64,000 nt of DNA from Monocercomonoides exilis. Taxonomy: Eukaryota > Preaxostyla > Oxymonadida > Polymastigidae. The notes under the pieces were generated by a model. It saw only the letters and a list, made by a program, of their open reading frames with translations, ran no database searches and was not told the DNA's origin. The stretch is from contig LSRY02000049.1 of the NCBI GenBank assembly GCA_001643675.2, positions 124,001-188,000 of the forward strand. Reading direction: 5' to 3'. The translations under genes were made by a program, and so were the position numbers. Below, piece after piece: positions 9,106-20,040 of the stretch; the first letter of the stretch is position 1; every line of letters starts with the position of its first letter.

Positions 9106-11300
9106 GTCTGGGACAAAACTCGGGATAAGGACACCACCCGGGACACTTCAGTCTAGAATAATTTTTTTGAATGTTTATTTAAAACAATTCAAAATTAAAA
9201 AACAGTTCTTGATTAATTTTCTTGATTTTATCTTTTGAATGCCTGTCAAAAAATATGTCTCTTCAATAAGAAATTATATCAAATTGAATGATCAAACTTC
9301 CATAAATCATATGAAAAAAACAAACGTTTCTTCGCCTCTCCCTTTCAACAAATAATTACCGATTTAGGCCTCAGCAGAGTTTCGCAGGATACCTTCCAAA
9401 GCGGAAAAAGTTGATTATCTTCTGAAACAAGATGGAATTAAACCTTCAGATCTTGTGAAAGAAAAAATTATTACTCATTCTTCCATTTACCGGCATATGG
9501 CTTCAAAAAAAGCAGGGCCTGATCCTTAACATGCTGGCAGACCAGGGCTATGCAATAAAGAAGAAATCGAGGAAATAGAAGATTGTGAAATTGCTGAAAT
9601 ATCATCCACAAACAAATTGACAGTTTCAGACATTATCAGATTCGCGTGTTGCTTTATGTTTGTTTTATTTTTTATTTTGCATTTTTGATAGTCAGAAAAT
9701 GTGATGATGAAGAAAAAGAAGGAATGCACACCAATGCCTGAAGCCAGAAAAATCAGCAAAAAATGGGAACGCAGGTTGATAAAGAAAAGTGGATTACCGA
9801 AATTAATAAAACCAACTTTTATAGATCTTCATCCCCTTCAAGCGTCGATAATTGAAAATATGAGGAATAGGTTTTCGTTGTTGAAAAATGTGATTGATGA
9901 TAATAATATTTCATCAGATTTAATCATCAATATGGACGAAACTGTCATCTTGATGAAGCAGTCGAACAAGGAAATAGTAGTCACAAAAGAATCTCAACAT
10001 TCTTTTTTATCAGAAGCACAGAGAAGGAAAAATGCTTCATTATTTTTTTCGATTTATGCAGATGGGACGTCACTTGATCCAATCATGCTATGTCCTTCTC
10101 AGACCATTTCCGAGGATCTAAAGTAATTGAAGTATCATCAAATTAACTGTTTGGCAAATGGGACAGGCTGGATGACAAGAAGAGATTTTGAAAAGGTTAT
10201 GATAGAAATATTATTGCCAAAAATTAATGAGAAAAGAGTTGAGCTTCATGGACAGTCTTCCTTCTCATTGATTGTTCTTGATGGGCATTCCTCTCGCCTA
10301 AGTTTTCCAGTGATATCTTGGTGCAGAGATCATTTTATCCATTTATTGATTCTTCCATCACATTCAACATATCTTGCTCAGCCTCTGGATAGGTTTGTAT
10401 TCGTGTATTTCAAAAACAGTCTGAAAAGAGCATTCTCGGTTCCTTCTGATTCGTCAATTTCTTCTTACAGAAAATTATTAATACCAGCAGTATCAGAAGC
10501 GGTTAATAATTCTCTCTCTCCAAGAATTGTGAAAAAGTCATTTGAAGCATGCGGAATTTTCCCATTTGACCCTTCTGTCGTATATCAGTGCCTTCCGCAG
10601 AACATTGAAACCTCTTCGACAGCAAAAAAAGTTGTAAACAATTCTTCACTTTCAAGTAGTATCAGCATGAAATTGATAACAGGAGATAATTTTTTCGAAA
10701 GCTTTTCTATACAATTAGATAAAAAAAAGAAAAGTCACCCAAACAGCTCAGTTTCATCGCAAGATATTGCAATTTCTGAGGTGAAGAAATCATCTCATGT
10801 TAAGGTCAAAAGCTCCAATGAAACAGGACCTGTTGAAAATGTCAACTTTCAAAATCACGGAAGGAAAACAATTATTCACGATGATGTTTCTTCGAAACAA
10901 TCTGATAATTCAGAGGATAGAAATGAGCAACAAGATACAACAGAAGAAGAGATTCTTTTCCCCAGTGAAAAATGGAAAAGAAAACTAACTTCAAAAAGCA
11001 AATGGGGATCCATCTTCCATTTCAGTTAAAAATATTTAATGTGAGTTTCAAATTATTTATTCTTTGCTTATTAAAACATGATTCGACGTTATTCAACAGT
11101 GCTTTGTTTTCAATTGCTTTTTAAGCGCCAATCTTTTTTAACTGATTTTTTAATTGCAAATTCAATTCAGATATTTTCATTTGGCTTGTTCGATCTCCCA
11201 AAATACACGAATAGCTCGAAAGTCGTTTAATTTTTCCATAGAAAAGTGTTGAATTTTGTCATAAAAAGCTAAATGGAATATCCAGGGTTTTGTCCCTGAC
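9106..11300 (+). mobile_element. pogo/Tc1-type DNA transposon (copy 2, decayed)
   Basis: About 2.2 kb, flanked by TA at 9104-9105 and 11301-11302. The left end reads GTCTGGGACAAAACTCGG; the right end is its diverged inverse (TTTTGTCCCTGAC at 11288-11300). The ends differ from those of copy 1, so this is a separate family. It carries a DD35D transposase gene on the plus strand interrupted by at least two stop codons, so it is probably immobile by itself. Confidence 0.8.
9366..11029 (+). pseudogene. pogo-like DDE transposase, inactivated
   Basis: The 5' exon (about 9368-9645) encodes a helix-turn-helix-like region with KVDYLLKQDGIKPSDL and IYRHMA, and carries an in-frame TAA at 9527-9529. After an intron ending near 9690 (TTTTTGATAG), the catalytic region runs from 9701. 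It has NMDE, then an in-frame TAA at 10124-10126, then VLDGHSSR and QPLDRF; the last two aspartates are 35 residues apart, as in copy 1. The C-terminus is basic and ends at 11029. Both stops interrupt otherwise open, clearly transposase-like sequence, so this is a pseudogene unless the stops are read through. An upstream first exon is likely but was not located. Confidence 0.8.
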
Positions 11301-11381
11301 TATATTGATAGGAAGAGCGAAGAAGAGGAAGGATAAAAAGAAACGAAAGAAGAGGTTCTTTTGACGAGATGACAAGCAACG

Positions 11382-11663
11382 TTGAGTTCTTATTTTTTTA
11401 ACCGCCAATTGTGCAATGAAGAATTCACAGGGCTTTTTGGCAGTATCATTCAGGTGTTTCTTGCGGCAAAGGATGATCACAGCGATTTTTGCAAAAAAAG
11501 CATTTGCCTATTTCGAGAAGCAGCTGAAAGCAAAGGAGCGAAAATTGAAGAGTTATTGAAAGGAGGAGCTGTTGATGCTATCTTGGATGAGATACAGCGG
11601 ACAACATTGAATGGGGAATTGGCATCTGAACGCTTGAGATTTTTTCATTCGATTTTGTGGTGA
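11382..11663 (+). pseudogene. Unrecognised coding-like fragment beside transposon copy 2
   Basis: A 93-residue open frame with balanced composition, including CKKSICLFREAAESKGAKI and AVDAILDEIQ, which looks helical and more protein-like than the AT-rich surroundings. It has no recognised domain, and no convincing upstream or downstream exon was found. It begins 80 bp after the end of transposon copy 2, so it may be the remnant of a gene disrupted by that insertion. It could also be a small real exon. Confidence 0.35.
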
Positions 11664-11933
11664 TTGAAAGGAAAAGAGAAAGACGAAATGGAAGAAGCGA
11701 AAAAAAAGCACTGAAAATGAAAGTACTTGAAAAGATGGAAGAAGAAGGATTAGAAGATTTCATCATAAACTTTCATGAAAGAATTAAATTTCTGAGATGG
11801 CGATATTCCTATGAATAAGCAATTGATAAAAATTCGTATATGATCAGATATATTATATACCGACGTGAAACTGTGTGAATTTTCATTATTTTATATTAAA
11901 TATTTGTTAAGATATTTGAATTAAAAAGTTTTG

Positions 11934-11960
11934 TCCAGATAAAAAAATATCTGGACAAAA
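11934..11960. repeat. Solo transposon end resembling the right end of copy 1
   Basis: GTCCAGATAAAAAAATATC at about 11935-11953 matches the GTCCGGATAAAAAAATGTC of the copy 1 right terminus with two differences, and also forms its own small palindrome with the following CTGGAC. No matching left end was found, so it is called a relic. Confidence 0.45.
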
Positions 11961-11970
11961 AAAAAACACA

Positions 11971-12637
11971 TTATTATTTACGAAACAAGTCTTTATTTTT
12001 TTTTCAACTCTATATTTTGCAAAATACACATTGTTGTAGTGAAATATCTTTCGATACAAAGATTATTTATGAACTTTTACGCTAATAAGATAATAATACT
12101 GTGTCAAATTAAACCAGCCCAGTTCTCAGTGAATATGCAGAAGAATGTCATGAAATTATTAATTTTTTACTTTTTACCGTGAATAACAAAAATAATAAGT
12201 AATCTAATCTGTTTATTTCACTTATAAATTTAATATTAAAATTCATCGAAAAAATTTATTTGTAATAAAAAAGAATTAATTACAAAAGGTTGGAAATAAT
12301 GAGTTAATAACATAAATGAGTATAAAATTCATACAAAATATAATTTGCTAAATTTTTAAAAAAAGAAAACAAATAACAACGAAATTTACGTGTTGAAAAC
12401 TCGCAACTTTCAAAAGTTAATCGTTGCAATCAATCAAGTTCGAAAATACACAAAACATATTCACCTTCACTATACCAAAACTTCAAAAAAATGAATGACT
12501 TTGAAGTTATTATTGTTTGTCAAATTTCAAATAAATTGCTACCTCCTTGCTTCAGAATTTCGTTGAATTGAAAAATGTAAAATGCTCTTTAACTCTTCAT
12601 AATTGTAAAAAACACAATTTTTTAAAAAGTCTGAATA
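11971..12637. other. Non-coding AT-rich stretch
   Basis: No gene, RNA or repeat structure supported. It marks the boundary between the transposon island and the housekeeping block. Confidence 0.6.
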
Positions 12638-13642
12638 TCAAGAATTTGCTTTAACTGTGTTTATTGCTTCTTTTTCCAATTGTTTACGAATAAGCATTCG
12701 CTTTTTCACTTGCTCAAGTTGAGGAACAAGAGCTGATAAAACATTCAACATACAAAAAAAAGGTTAGCTTATAAAAAAAATATTTTCTGAAAGCACAAAC
12801 CTCGAGTCCTTTTTAGATAAGATGCTTCAATTAGACGTTGGGCAATTGTGCAAGCCCCATCACTTTCTTGAACACTCATAAATGAAATAGCTCTATATAA
12901 TGGAAGAAGGGCAACAAATAATGGACGACCTTCTTTTACTGGAGGAAGAATGTGCTTTGAAAGAATAGAATTGGGTAAAAAATCTGTTTGTTGACAAGCA
13001 CATTTCTGAGAACTCAAGGAAAATACGAAGGATATAATTGCAGATTTCAATTGCGAAGAAACAGAACAAGATCTGAGAAAGATGTAAAGCATTTGATTAA
13101 ATTTGCAATCTCTCAACAAGAAGTTCTGCATTGTTGGGTATGACATTGTTATGTTACTGAATATTGAAAATTTTTTAAATCAAAATTTATTACAAGAATT
13201 TATTAGCGTTCATACAAGAAAGAAAATAAAGCACGGGCAAAAGCAATTTCATTTCCAACCTGTAAAAATATGAAAATATGAATCGAAAATAAAATTATAT
13301 TCATACATGGTACATTGAAAATAAGCACTGGAGCGAATTTATTACCATTATTTTCCTTTCATATTCGTCCATTTGAAAGCAAATGTCAATCCACATTTTC
13401 TCTGCATCAGGCTAATATAAAATAAAAACGATTATAAAATTTGAAAATTTAAAAAAATACCAATTCCAGTATGTCAAAAGAAATATATTGAGGTGCCTCA
13501 AAAAATATGCAGGATGACTTTTCATAAAATGGATCATAAAAGAAATTTGTTGGTAAGTGTTGTTCTTTTAACAAAAAAACAATTTTCCAGATATGTGATT
13601 TTATAAACAAAAAATGACAAACTGCGTTCTTTTTTTGGTAAT
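12638..13642 (-). CDS. Unrecognised multi-exon protein (5' end unresolved)
   Basis: Five joined exons on the minus strand keep one frame: 13461-13642, 13307-13411, 13216-13259, 12801-13156 and 12638-12732. The introns are GTATTT..TTAG, GTATGA..ACAG, GTATGA..TCAG and GTTTGT..TCAG. The product looks alpha-helical, with landmarks KSHIWKIVFLLKEQ, MWIDICFQMDEYERK, TIAQRLIEASYLKRTR and a charged C-terminus LEQVKKRMLIRKQLEKEA. I do not recognise the family. The first listed exon opens with two bases of a split codon after a TCTAG acceptor, so at least one upstream exon exists; an ATG at 13914 followed by a helical segment is a candidate, but no clean join was found. It lies downstream of TSR4 on the same strand. 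Confidence 0.55.
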
Positions 13643-14043
13643 CTAGAAGTTATTTTTTTACCATCTAATTTCTGAAAGCAACGTAAAACATAATAAAAAT
13701 AATATTTTCAAAACATTCATATTATGCAAAATCATACAACATTCATTTTTGGAAAGTCAATCTTTTTAGGTTCTGCTCACAACTATTCAATTAAAAGGCT
13801 TGCAAAATACTTCCGAATAAATCCGAAAACAAAAATCTGTTGATCTTTTCGCCATAATATCCAAATTATTTCAGAAATGAGTTTCAAGAAACATTTGTTA
13901 ATTCTTTTGTACATGCTTCCGTTCCTTGTAAACGTATGAAACAATTAAAAAAAAAAAGGATTTTTTAAAAAAATTTTAAATTTAAAATTTCTTTGAAAAA
14001 CGATTAATTGAAATTTCATTCTGAATATTTCAAGTGAAATGTG

Positions 14044-15886
14044 TTAGTGAGATGAAAATCCATCGTCGATCATTTGAATAACAACAAACTCTTCAACATA
14101 CACAGGGCCACTGCCTCTCTCATCTGTAATTTGATTTGATTCTTTTCCTTTTTTCTGAGATTTTCCCCTTCCTCTTCCACGGCCTCTTCCAGTTTCCTTT
14201 GTTTCTTTCTTTTGCTTTTTATCAAACTGAGATTTCTGGAAAGCAAGTAGACTTGCAGCATCAGCAATCCAACCATCATCAGGCTTTGTGCCATCTTCGT
14301 CTCTCATTGCATCGTCAAATCCATCATCAGCTTTTCCAGTGCCTTTGCCACCTTTTTCCTTCGCCGAAACGTCTTTCGCAGAGTCTGAACAATTTTCTCT
14401 TTTCTCGAGCTCCTGCGAAGGAATGCAACTGTTTGGACACGTGTAACACACAATCGTACCAAAGTTAGGTGCATCATTTTCAAACATTGTTTCCACATCA
14501 AGTCGATCCAAAATCTGAGGCATAATCTGAAATTCAAACATACGCTCTGCCCCGCAATACGGACAGGGAGGAATAACTCTGCCTTCAGCTGCAGAACGAA
14601 TGTGATGTCGTCGAGAGGAAGACGACGACGAAGAAGAAGATGCACAATCTTCATCATCGTCATCATCTTCGTCATCATCGTCATCGTCATCATCTGAATC
14701 CAGCAATTCGCTTGAAGCTGCTCCCTTTTCAGCTGAGGCTCCTTCTGTTTCTTCTTTCTTGGTGCTAAGACTTTTGTCTTGTTCTTCATCATTTTCTGAC
14801 ATGTAACTTTCGCCTGTAATTTCTTCTCCCAATCCTTTTTCACTTCTCTTTGAGCATCCTGTGGACTTTTTCTCACCTTTTTTCGACTTTGACTTTTCAA
14901 TTGCATCTTTCATCTCATTAACTTTTGCGATATCTTTACTTTCTCTTTCTTCTCTTTGACGATCTGTTCCATCACCTCCAATAACACCCTTTTCTGCACT
15001 TACCCATAAAACATGACCGTTGTTCACGTTGTAGCGAATGCATTGATCTGATTCCAAGCTAATACGTTTCTGAAATCTTCTGAGAATAATATCATTTGGT
15101 TTTGATTTTGTATCTTCATCATCTTTTTCTGTTGAAGCAGGTATTTCACTTTTTGGTGCTGAAGAAGAAGATGCTAAATCTTGATCAGTGGAAGAATCTT
15201 CCTCTTCTTCTTTAATTCCAAGCATCCCAGCTTCTCCTCCAACTTCTTCTTGTTCTTTGAGATATTTTTTATACAATTCGTTTTCATGCTCTCCTGAATC
15301 TGCTGTTGTTGTTAACAATGACAGATCAGGCTCCGGCTCTGTTACAATTTCAAATTCTAAAAATTCACTCACTTGCTTTCGACTTTTAGTTGACTGCTTT
15401 AATGGAAAGGACTTTATCGACTCACCTTGATCTTTTTCTTGTGTTCGAAAAAGTCGTACACTATATAATAAAGATAAAAACCGAGAATTAAAACCTAATG
15501 CTCTCAAACTTTCCTTTTTCAATGCAACCACCATGTGTACAACAATAGAGATATAATATTCTCTCTTTTGCGTGATCATATTGGGAAAATGGAGCATACA
15601 TCTGAAAAAAGTCAAAAATTATTTATTTTCAAAAAAATATAAACTTAAAATTACCTGAAGAAGAAAAGTTAGCGGAGACTTACAATTTTGACAAATTAAC
15701 GATTTGGAATCAATCCCTTTTGAATCCATAAAAATCTATTTTTAAAAAATTTATTAATATCATAAATAAAAAATAGTTACAAACTGGCTGACCTCCAACT
15801 TTACTTGTTCGAAAATCCATTTGCATGCCTCTAGGGATCTCTTCTAAAAAACCAAGTTCAATTTCTTCTTCTTCAGATAAAGCCAT
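14044..15886 (-). CDS. TSR4: TSR4/PDCD2 family ribosome assembly factor
   Basis: Homologue of PDCD2/PDCD2L and yeast Tsr4, a dedicated chaperone for ribosomal protein uS5 needed for 40S maturation. Four exons (15785-15886, 15655-15735, 15495-15601, 14044-15460) join in frame to 568 residues; the introns are 49, 53 and 34 bp. The N-terminus has the family pattern LGFLEEIPRG, SKVGGQP, a CQNC zinc-finger half, PLTFLLQMYAPF, YLYCC and SVRLFRTQ. The C-terminal PDCD2_C domain (about residues 390-565) has CPYCGAERMFEFQIMPQIL, GTIVCYTC and a final VYVEEFVVIQM. Between them lies a long acidic and serine-rich linker, longer than in typical homologues, with a run of aspartates. It is divergently arranged with the next gene, 83 bp between start codons. 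Assignment to the family is secure; PDCD2 versus PDCD2L is not resolved. Confidence 0.9.
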
Positions 15887-15969
15887 TAGACAAAACGATC
15901 TTTACCATGACTAAAATATTCTTTTAAAAATATTTATTGTTATGGGTGCAAGCAAGAAAAAAAAATTCG
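15887..15969. promoter_or_regulatory. Shared 83-bp divergent promoter region
   Basis: The whole interval between the start codons of TSR4 (minus) and the unrecognised gene at 15970 (plus). It is AT-rich with a TTTAAAAATATTTA stretch but no motif I can name. Bidirectional use is inferred from spacing. The plus gene could start slightly upstream, which would shorten it further. Confidence 0.5.
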
Positions 15970-17089
15970 ATGGAATATGTAAAATATGAAATTGACGATT
16001 TTATAGAAAAATTATTATTCATATTAAATAAATATTTGTACGTTTATACGTTTTGCTATCAACAACAATTTTCTTTGGAGCTTGTTGATAAAAAGGAAAA
16101 ACGACTTTTGTGCGTTGGCAATTATCAAAAATTAAATGATATGATTGGGTTTGCTTTCTATCTTTAACGTTGATTATATTTTCCGAGGGAATTTAGAGAT
16201 GAACAATTAACCAAAGAAGATTTTGTTTCTTTGAAATTGCTTATTCACAACGCTGTGAATTCATCATTTATTAAAAATTTATCACCTGATGCTCATCTTG
16301 TATGCCATTTATTTTTTTTGTTTGATTGATATTTGTGACATTTTTGTTAGTGCGCAACAACATCTCAAGATATCACAAATAACATTTTACAGTCATCAGA
16401 AATTCTTAATACAGAGAAATATTTTGGTGTAAAATTTGTTAAAAAAACGCCATCAGGAGGAATAAAGTTTCATCTGCTTCTTGCAAAGCGATGTTTGATG
16501 AGTTTAATTTTTTCGGAAAAATTTTATTCTAATAATTTATTTTAGCATTTCCTGATTTTCCTGTTTCATCAAATACTTTACCGTCATTACAAGCAGTTAG
16601 ACTGGACAATTCTTCAACCGAGAAACTTTTTTACAAGAGCAACCCTCCCCAAATAATACGTTTGAAGCAAAAGATAGAGAAAGAAATATTAGAGGAACAA
16701 AAGGATGATGAGTTAAGTCATGAAGAAAAAATAAAAGAAGCTTATGAAGCAAGAAACAAAAGAGAAGAAGAAAGATTGAAAAAAAAGCATTTTAAAGAAG
16801 ACAATGTTGGACAATTACAAAAAACACAAGACAAAATGAAAAGTGAATATTTTAGGCTTTTATCGGAAGAGCGAGAAAGGCACAAAGATGAAAAGTGGCA
16901 TAACGGTATGAGATTTGTTTGTCTGCAATAAGTTTAATGAACGCAAAATTATCTTTTATTTAATACAAACAATGTCATCATTTATTGCCATTCTGCTCTT
17001 TTGAAGCGTCGATGTTTGAAGCAACTGATGAACAGAGAATCAAGCAGACGCTGATTACATTTGGCAAAGCTATTGAAGACTCAGTTTGA
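15970..17089 (+). CDS. Unrecognised five-exon coiled-coil protein
   Basis: Exons 15970-16148, 16197-16299, 16351-16492, 16546-16905 and 17007-17089 join in frame to 288 residues. The first intron could instead end at GAG 16186 (38 bp), adding EFR-type residues; TTTAG at 16196 looks the better acceptor. Landmarks are EYVKYEIDDFIEKLLFILNK near the N-terminus, KYFGVKFVKKTPSGGIKFHL in the middle, and a long charged helix (about 170-260) rich in E, K and R such as HEEKIKEAYEARNKREEERL, probably a coiled coil. The C-terminus reads QTLITFGKAIEDSV. I do not recognise a family or function. It shares a short divergent promoter with TSR4. Confidence 0.65.
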
Positions 17090-17143
17090 AACTTTGGTTT
17101 TTTTTTTTTAATAAAATAATTGACATCTTATTTGTTTGCAAAC

Positions 17144-17475
17144 ATGGTAAACAATGATCTATCGTCATTTTCCCAGGGTGATGCAGCAATGATAACATTA
17201 TCTGCTGATGAAATTAAAGAGGATTTGGTCGATGTGAATTTTTGCCAGACAGGGGTGTGCTTTTTGACTACAATAAATAAATTGCATAATTAATTTCATT
17301 TTCTATTCTTTTTTTGGTTGTCATTATTAAATTGCATATAAACAATTCTTCTCATTCGTATTTTGCTTGTTCAAAAAATAAAATAAAATAAAAAAAAAAA
17401 AATAAAAAGGAGGAACTTGGTGCTCAACTTGCTCAATACATTGACGAATATGAAAAGCTGTTGGAGTCAGCTTGA
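17144..17475 (+). CDS. Small unrecognised two-exon protein (58 aa)
   Basis: Exon 1 (17144-17254) and exon 2 (17410-17475) join in phase 0 across a 155-bp intron (GTGTGC..AAAAG). The product is short and acidic: MVNNDLSSFSQGDAAM, LSADEIKEDLVDVNFC, then a helical QLAQYIDEYEKLL and a stop. The good frame across the join and the amphipathic helix suggest a real small protein, perhaps a subunit. It could also be a terminal part of a larger gene whose other exons I missed. It starts 54 bp after the previous gene's stop. Confidence 0.5.
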
Positions 17476-17835
17476 TTTTCTTCCGGCAGCTCAATTTTTA
17501 TTTTTTCAAATTTGCGATGCTTGGGTCTTTACCGATTTTGAGGGGATTTCAATTCTTATTTTTATTCGCCTTGGCAGGAATCTTCCAAGATCATATTTCA
17601 TAGCTTATAGTTTTTCTTTCGGCTTGTGATTTGTTTTTATAAACTTCGAATAAAGAATTTGAGGAAAAAGAATGATATTTTCAACGCAAAGATTTTTTTT
17701 CCTCAAAGAAGCAAAAAGAAGATAAATGGATAATTAAAAAGCAAAACAATCGATTTACAGAAAAAAACTTTTTCATGAATCTTTATACATGTCAATACAG
17801 ATTCCTTATCTTTTCATGTAAACCTCATCATCATT
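17476..17835. other. Intergenic stretch between convergent genes
   Basis: AT-rich. It contains one open frame running on from 17417 that is only the out-of-frame continuation past the small gene's stop. No independent gene is supported. Confidence 0.55.
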
Positions 17836-19933
17836 TCACAATTGCCTAGTCAGATATTGTATGGCAGCATCAATGCTCCCATCAGACACTGCATACGCCT
17901 CTTCAGCTTGCTCCCGAGTGAAGCCCAGTTCCAACAGCGCGTTGAGCACTTGCTCTGCTGAAAGAGACTCCAAAGAAGAAGGCTGTGCTGCTCCTGCTGG
18001 CTGTGTGGATGACACTGAAGCAGAAGGAGTTGATGAAGATGGAGAAGTGTGTGGTGATGGTGTAGTGCGGTTAGCTGAAGAAGAAGAAGAAGAGGAGGAA
18101 GAGGAAGAGGAAGAAGAAGATGATGATGATGAAGGAACAGATGAAGAAGACATTGGCTCATCATCTTCCATTGAAGATGATTCTGGAAAAACCTAATATA
18201 AATCAATAAATATATACACATTTACATTGTTCAAAAAAAGAAAAGCAATTCTTATATAAAATCTTAAAAGAAGAAATGATGCAATACTCCGTCTTTAACT
18301 TCTGCCTCTGAAAGAAAAGAAACAGTCTCACTTCCAACTGACATGCTGTTTGTCCCAAGGTCAATGATACACTTTGGAAATAAATGAACAATTAAGAAAA
18401 ATATTCATTACATTCATTAGAAATTAGAAAGAGAAAAAATTTATTCAAAATTCAGAAGAAAAAAATAAAGAATTTTTAGAAACAAACTCGATGTCTCTTG
18501 AGATTATCCAAGCCAAGTATCAAATCCATATCCTGCCCTTCAAGAACAGTGAATGATGTCATAAAATAAGAATTCCCAATCTGTTGAGAATCACATTGCA
18601 CAATAAAACACGATATTTATTCAGACAACAGTTTTTAAATTAAAATTTAAATTTAATTAAAATTAAAAATTTTTATTAAAATTCTCAAATATTTTATTTG
18701 GCATATTTTTCACAAGCCTTTATGTCGATTGCGTGTACTCTTCCAATAATCTTTCCAGTTCCAACACCTCGTGCGACTCCAGAAAAGCGAGTATCAAGTA
18801 AATGTGTCAAACTTGAATTAAAAAAGTAAGTGAAGCCAAGTTGAACGTTCAATCACAATTATTCAAATAAGAAACAAAAGATTATTTCAAATTAAACATT
18901 AATCAAAATATTTCTTCAGAAAACAAGAAAAAAAAACATCATTGAATCACACTTGCATCGCTCACAGCATTTATCGCTCATAATTGTCGATTGGGCGCCT
19001 GTGTCCACCAGCGCAACTAAGGAATGTTTGTTGACTGTCACTGGGATGTACAACATTTGAACAACGCCAAACACCTCAGGCGTTTCATCCATTGCTTTCT
19101 GATAGTTCTCGTCAATTTGCTGATTTTTAATAACTTTCTCAATCTCTGCCTGAGCTTCTGCCCCGTAAGGATCTTTTTTAATGCGTATCTATTTGTGAAA
19201 ATAGTGTAAAAAACGTAGACCAGAAAATTCATTTGGATAATGGAAAAAAATAAATGAGTTAAACATAAATATACAAACATATTTGTTTTTTAAAATTGTG
19301 TATTCTTTCATATCTCTTCGATAGCTCTCAAGTAACAATCTTTCTATTTGAGGAATGTCGTTTGTTTCAATTGCTTTTGCCAGTTCAGGATTTCGTAAAT
19401 TTATTCTTTCTCGAAGCAAGGCATCAGAACGATACGAAGCAATCATAATATCAGCTTCTAACAATTTGGGAGGTGGTGGAAGTTGTATTTGTATATCGTT
19501 TGGATCGATTGGTATTGCAGAAGAATCTTCCGCTGTCACAGAATTTTGAGAAAGTGGCATATAATTCCTATAAATGTTGAAAAATCAATGTTTAAAGGAA
19601 AAATACACAGACTTTGGACGAGCAATCAACTTTAATGGCCTTTCTTCCGATAAAACTAAAAAAAAAAGTTATTGCAAATTATCCAACAAAAAAGTGCAAA
19701 ACACAAATGAATATGGTAAATTTTATGTTTAAAAATCAATTCATACAGGCTAATTTCATGTTATCAAATAACAATCGTTTATTAAATATAACATCTACAT
19801 TGTCCACATCAAGCTCAGTATTACTGGCAAGAAGAGCTTTAAATTCCAAAACTGTAGCGTCTTCATCAATAGTAATAGGAAGCTCAATATTTATATGCGG
19901 AAGCGTCACAATAACTTCAATTTGTTGTGCCAT
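17836..19933 (-). CDS. DDI1: DDI1, ubiquitin-dependent retropepsin-like protease/shuttle
   Basis: Ddi1-type aspartyl protease that binds ubiquitin and cleaves ubiquitylated clients; a cellular gene, not a provirus. Eight exons (19747-19933, 19613-19655, 19279-19567, 18953-19188, 18718-18811, 18488-18580, 18288-18371, 17836-18192) join to 460 residues. The order matches the family: ubiquitin-like domain (1-77, starting [13 protein letters not shown]), helical linker ([20 protein letters not shown]), retropepsin domain with the catalytic VDTGAQ at about 234-239 and downstream GRVHAIDIK and [11 protein letters not shown], then a poly-Ser linker and a C-terminal UBA domain (about 415-460). The intron after DIK begins GC (GCTTGTG at 18717) and is the only in-frame solution that keeps conserved sequence. 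It shares a 107-bp divergent promoter with the decarboxylase gene. Confidence 0.94.
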
Positions 19934-20040
19934 CCTTTGTACAAGCTATTTTCTCTTGACAATATTTATGTTTCCGCTTGTTATTAGAAATAAAATTTTA
20001 TGCTGGGCATCGATCTCCGAATTGGTCTTTGTGCCTTTTC
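19934..20040. promoter_or_regulatory. Shared 107-bp divergent promoter region (DDI1 / decarboxylase)
   Basis: All sequence between the two start codons. It has no clear TATA box or recognisable binding site. Bidirectional promoter function is inferred from spacing alone. Confidence 0.5.

Noticed and set aside
14070-14906. Two Met/Lys-rich open frames within the TSR4 exon
   Set aside because: Out-of-frame shadows of the acidic linker. The TSR4 frame carries the PDCD2_C motifs.
17836-19933. Retroviral-type aspartic protease as evidence of an endogenous retroelement
   Set aside because: The ubiquitin-like domain, retropepsin domain and UBA domain in this order are the cellular DDI1 architecture. 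No reverse transcriptase or repeats flank it.
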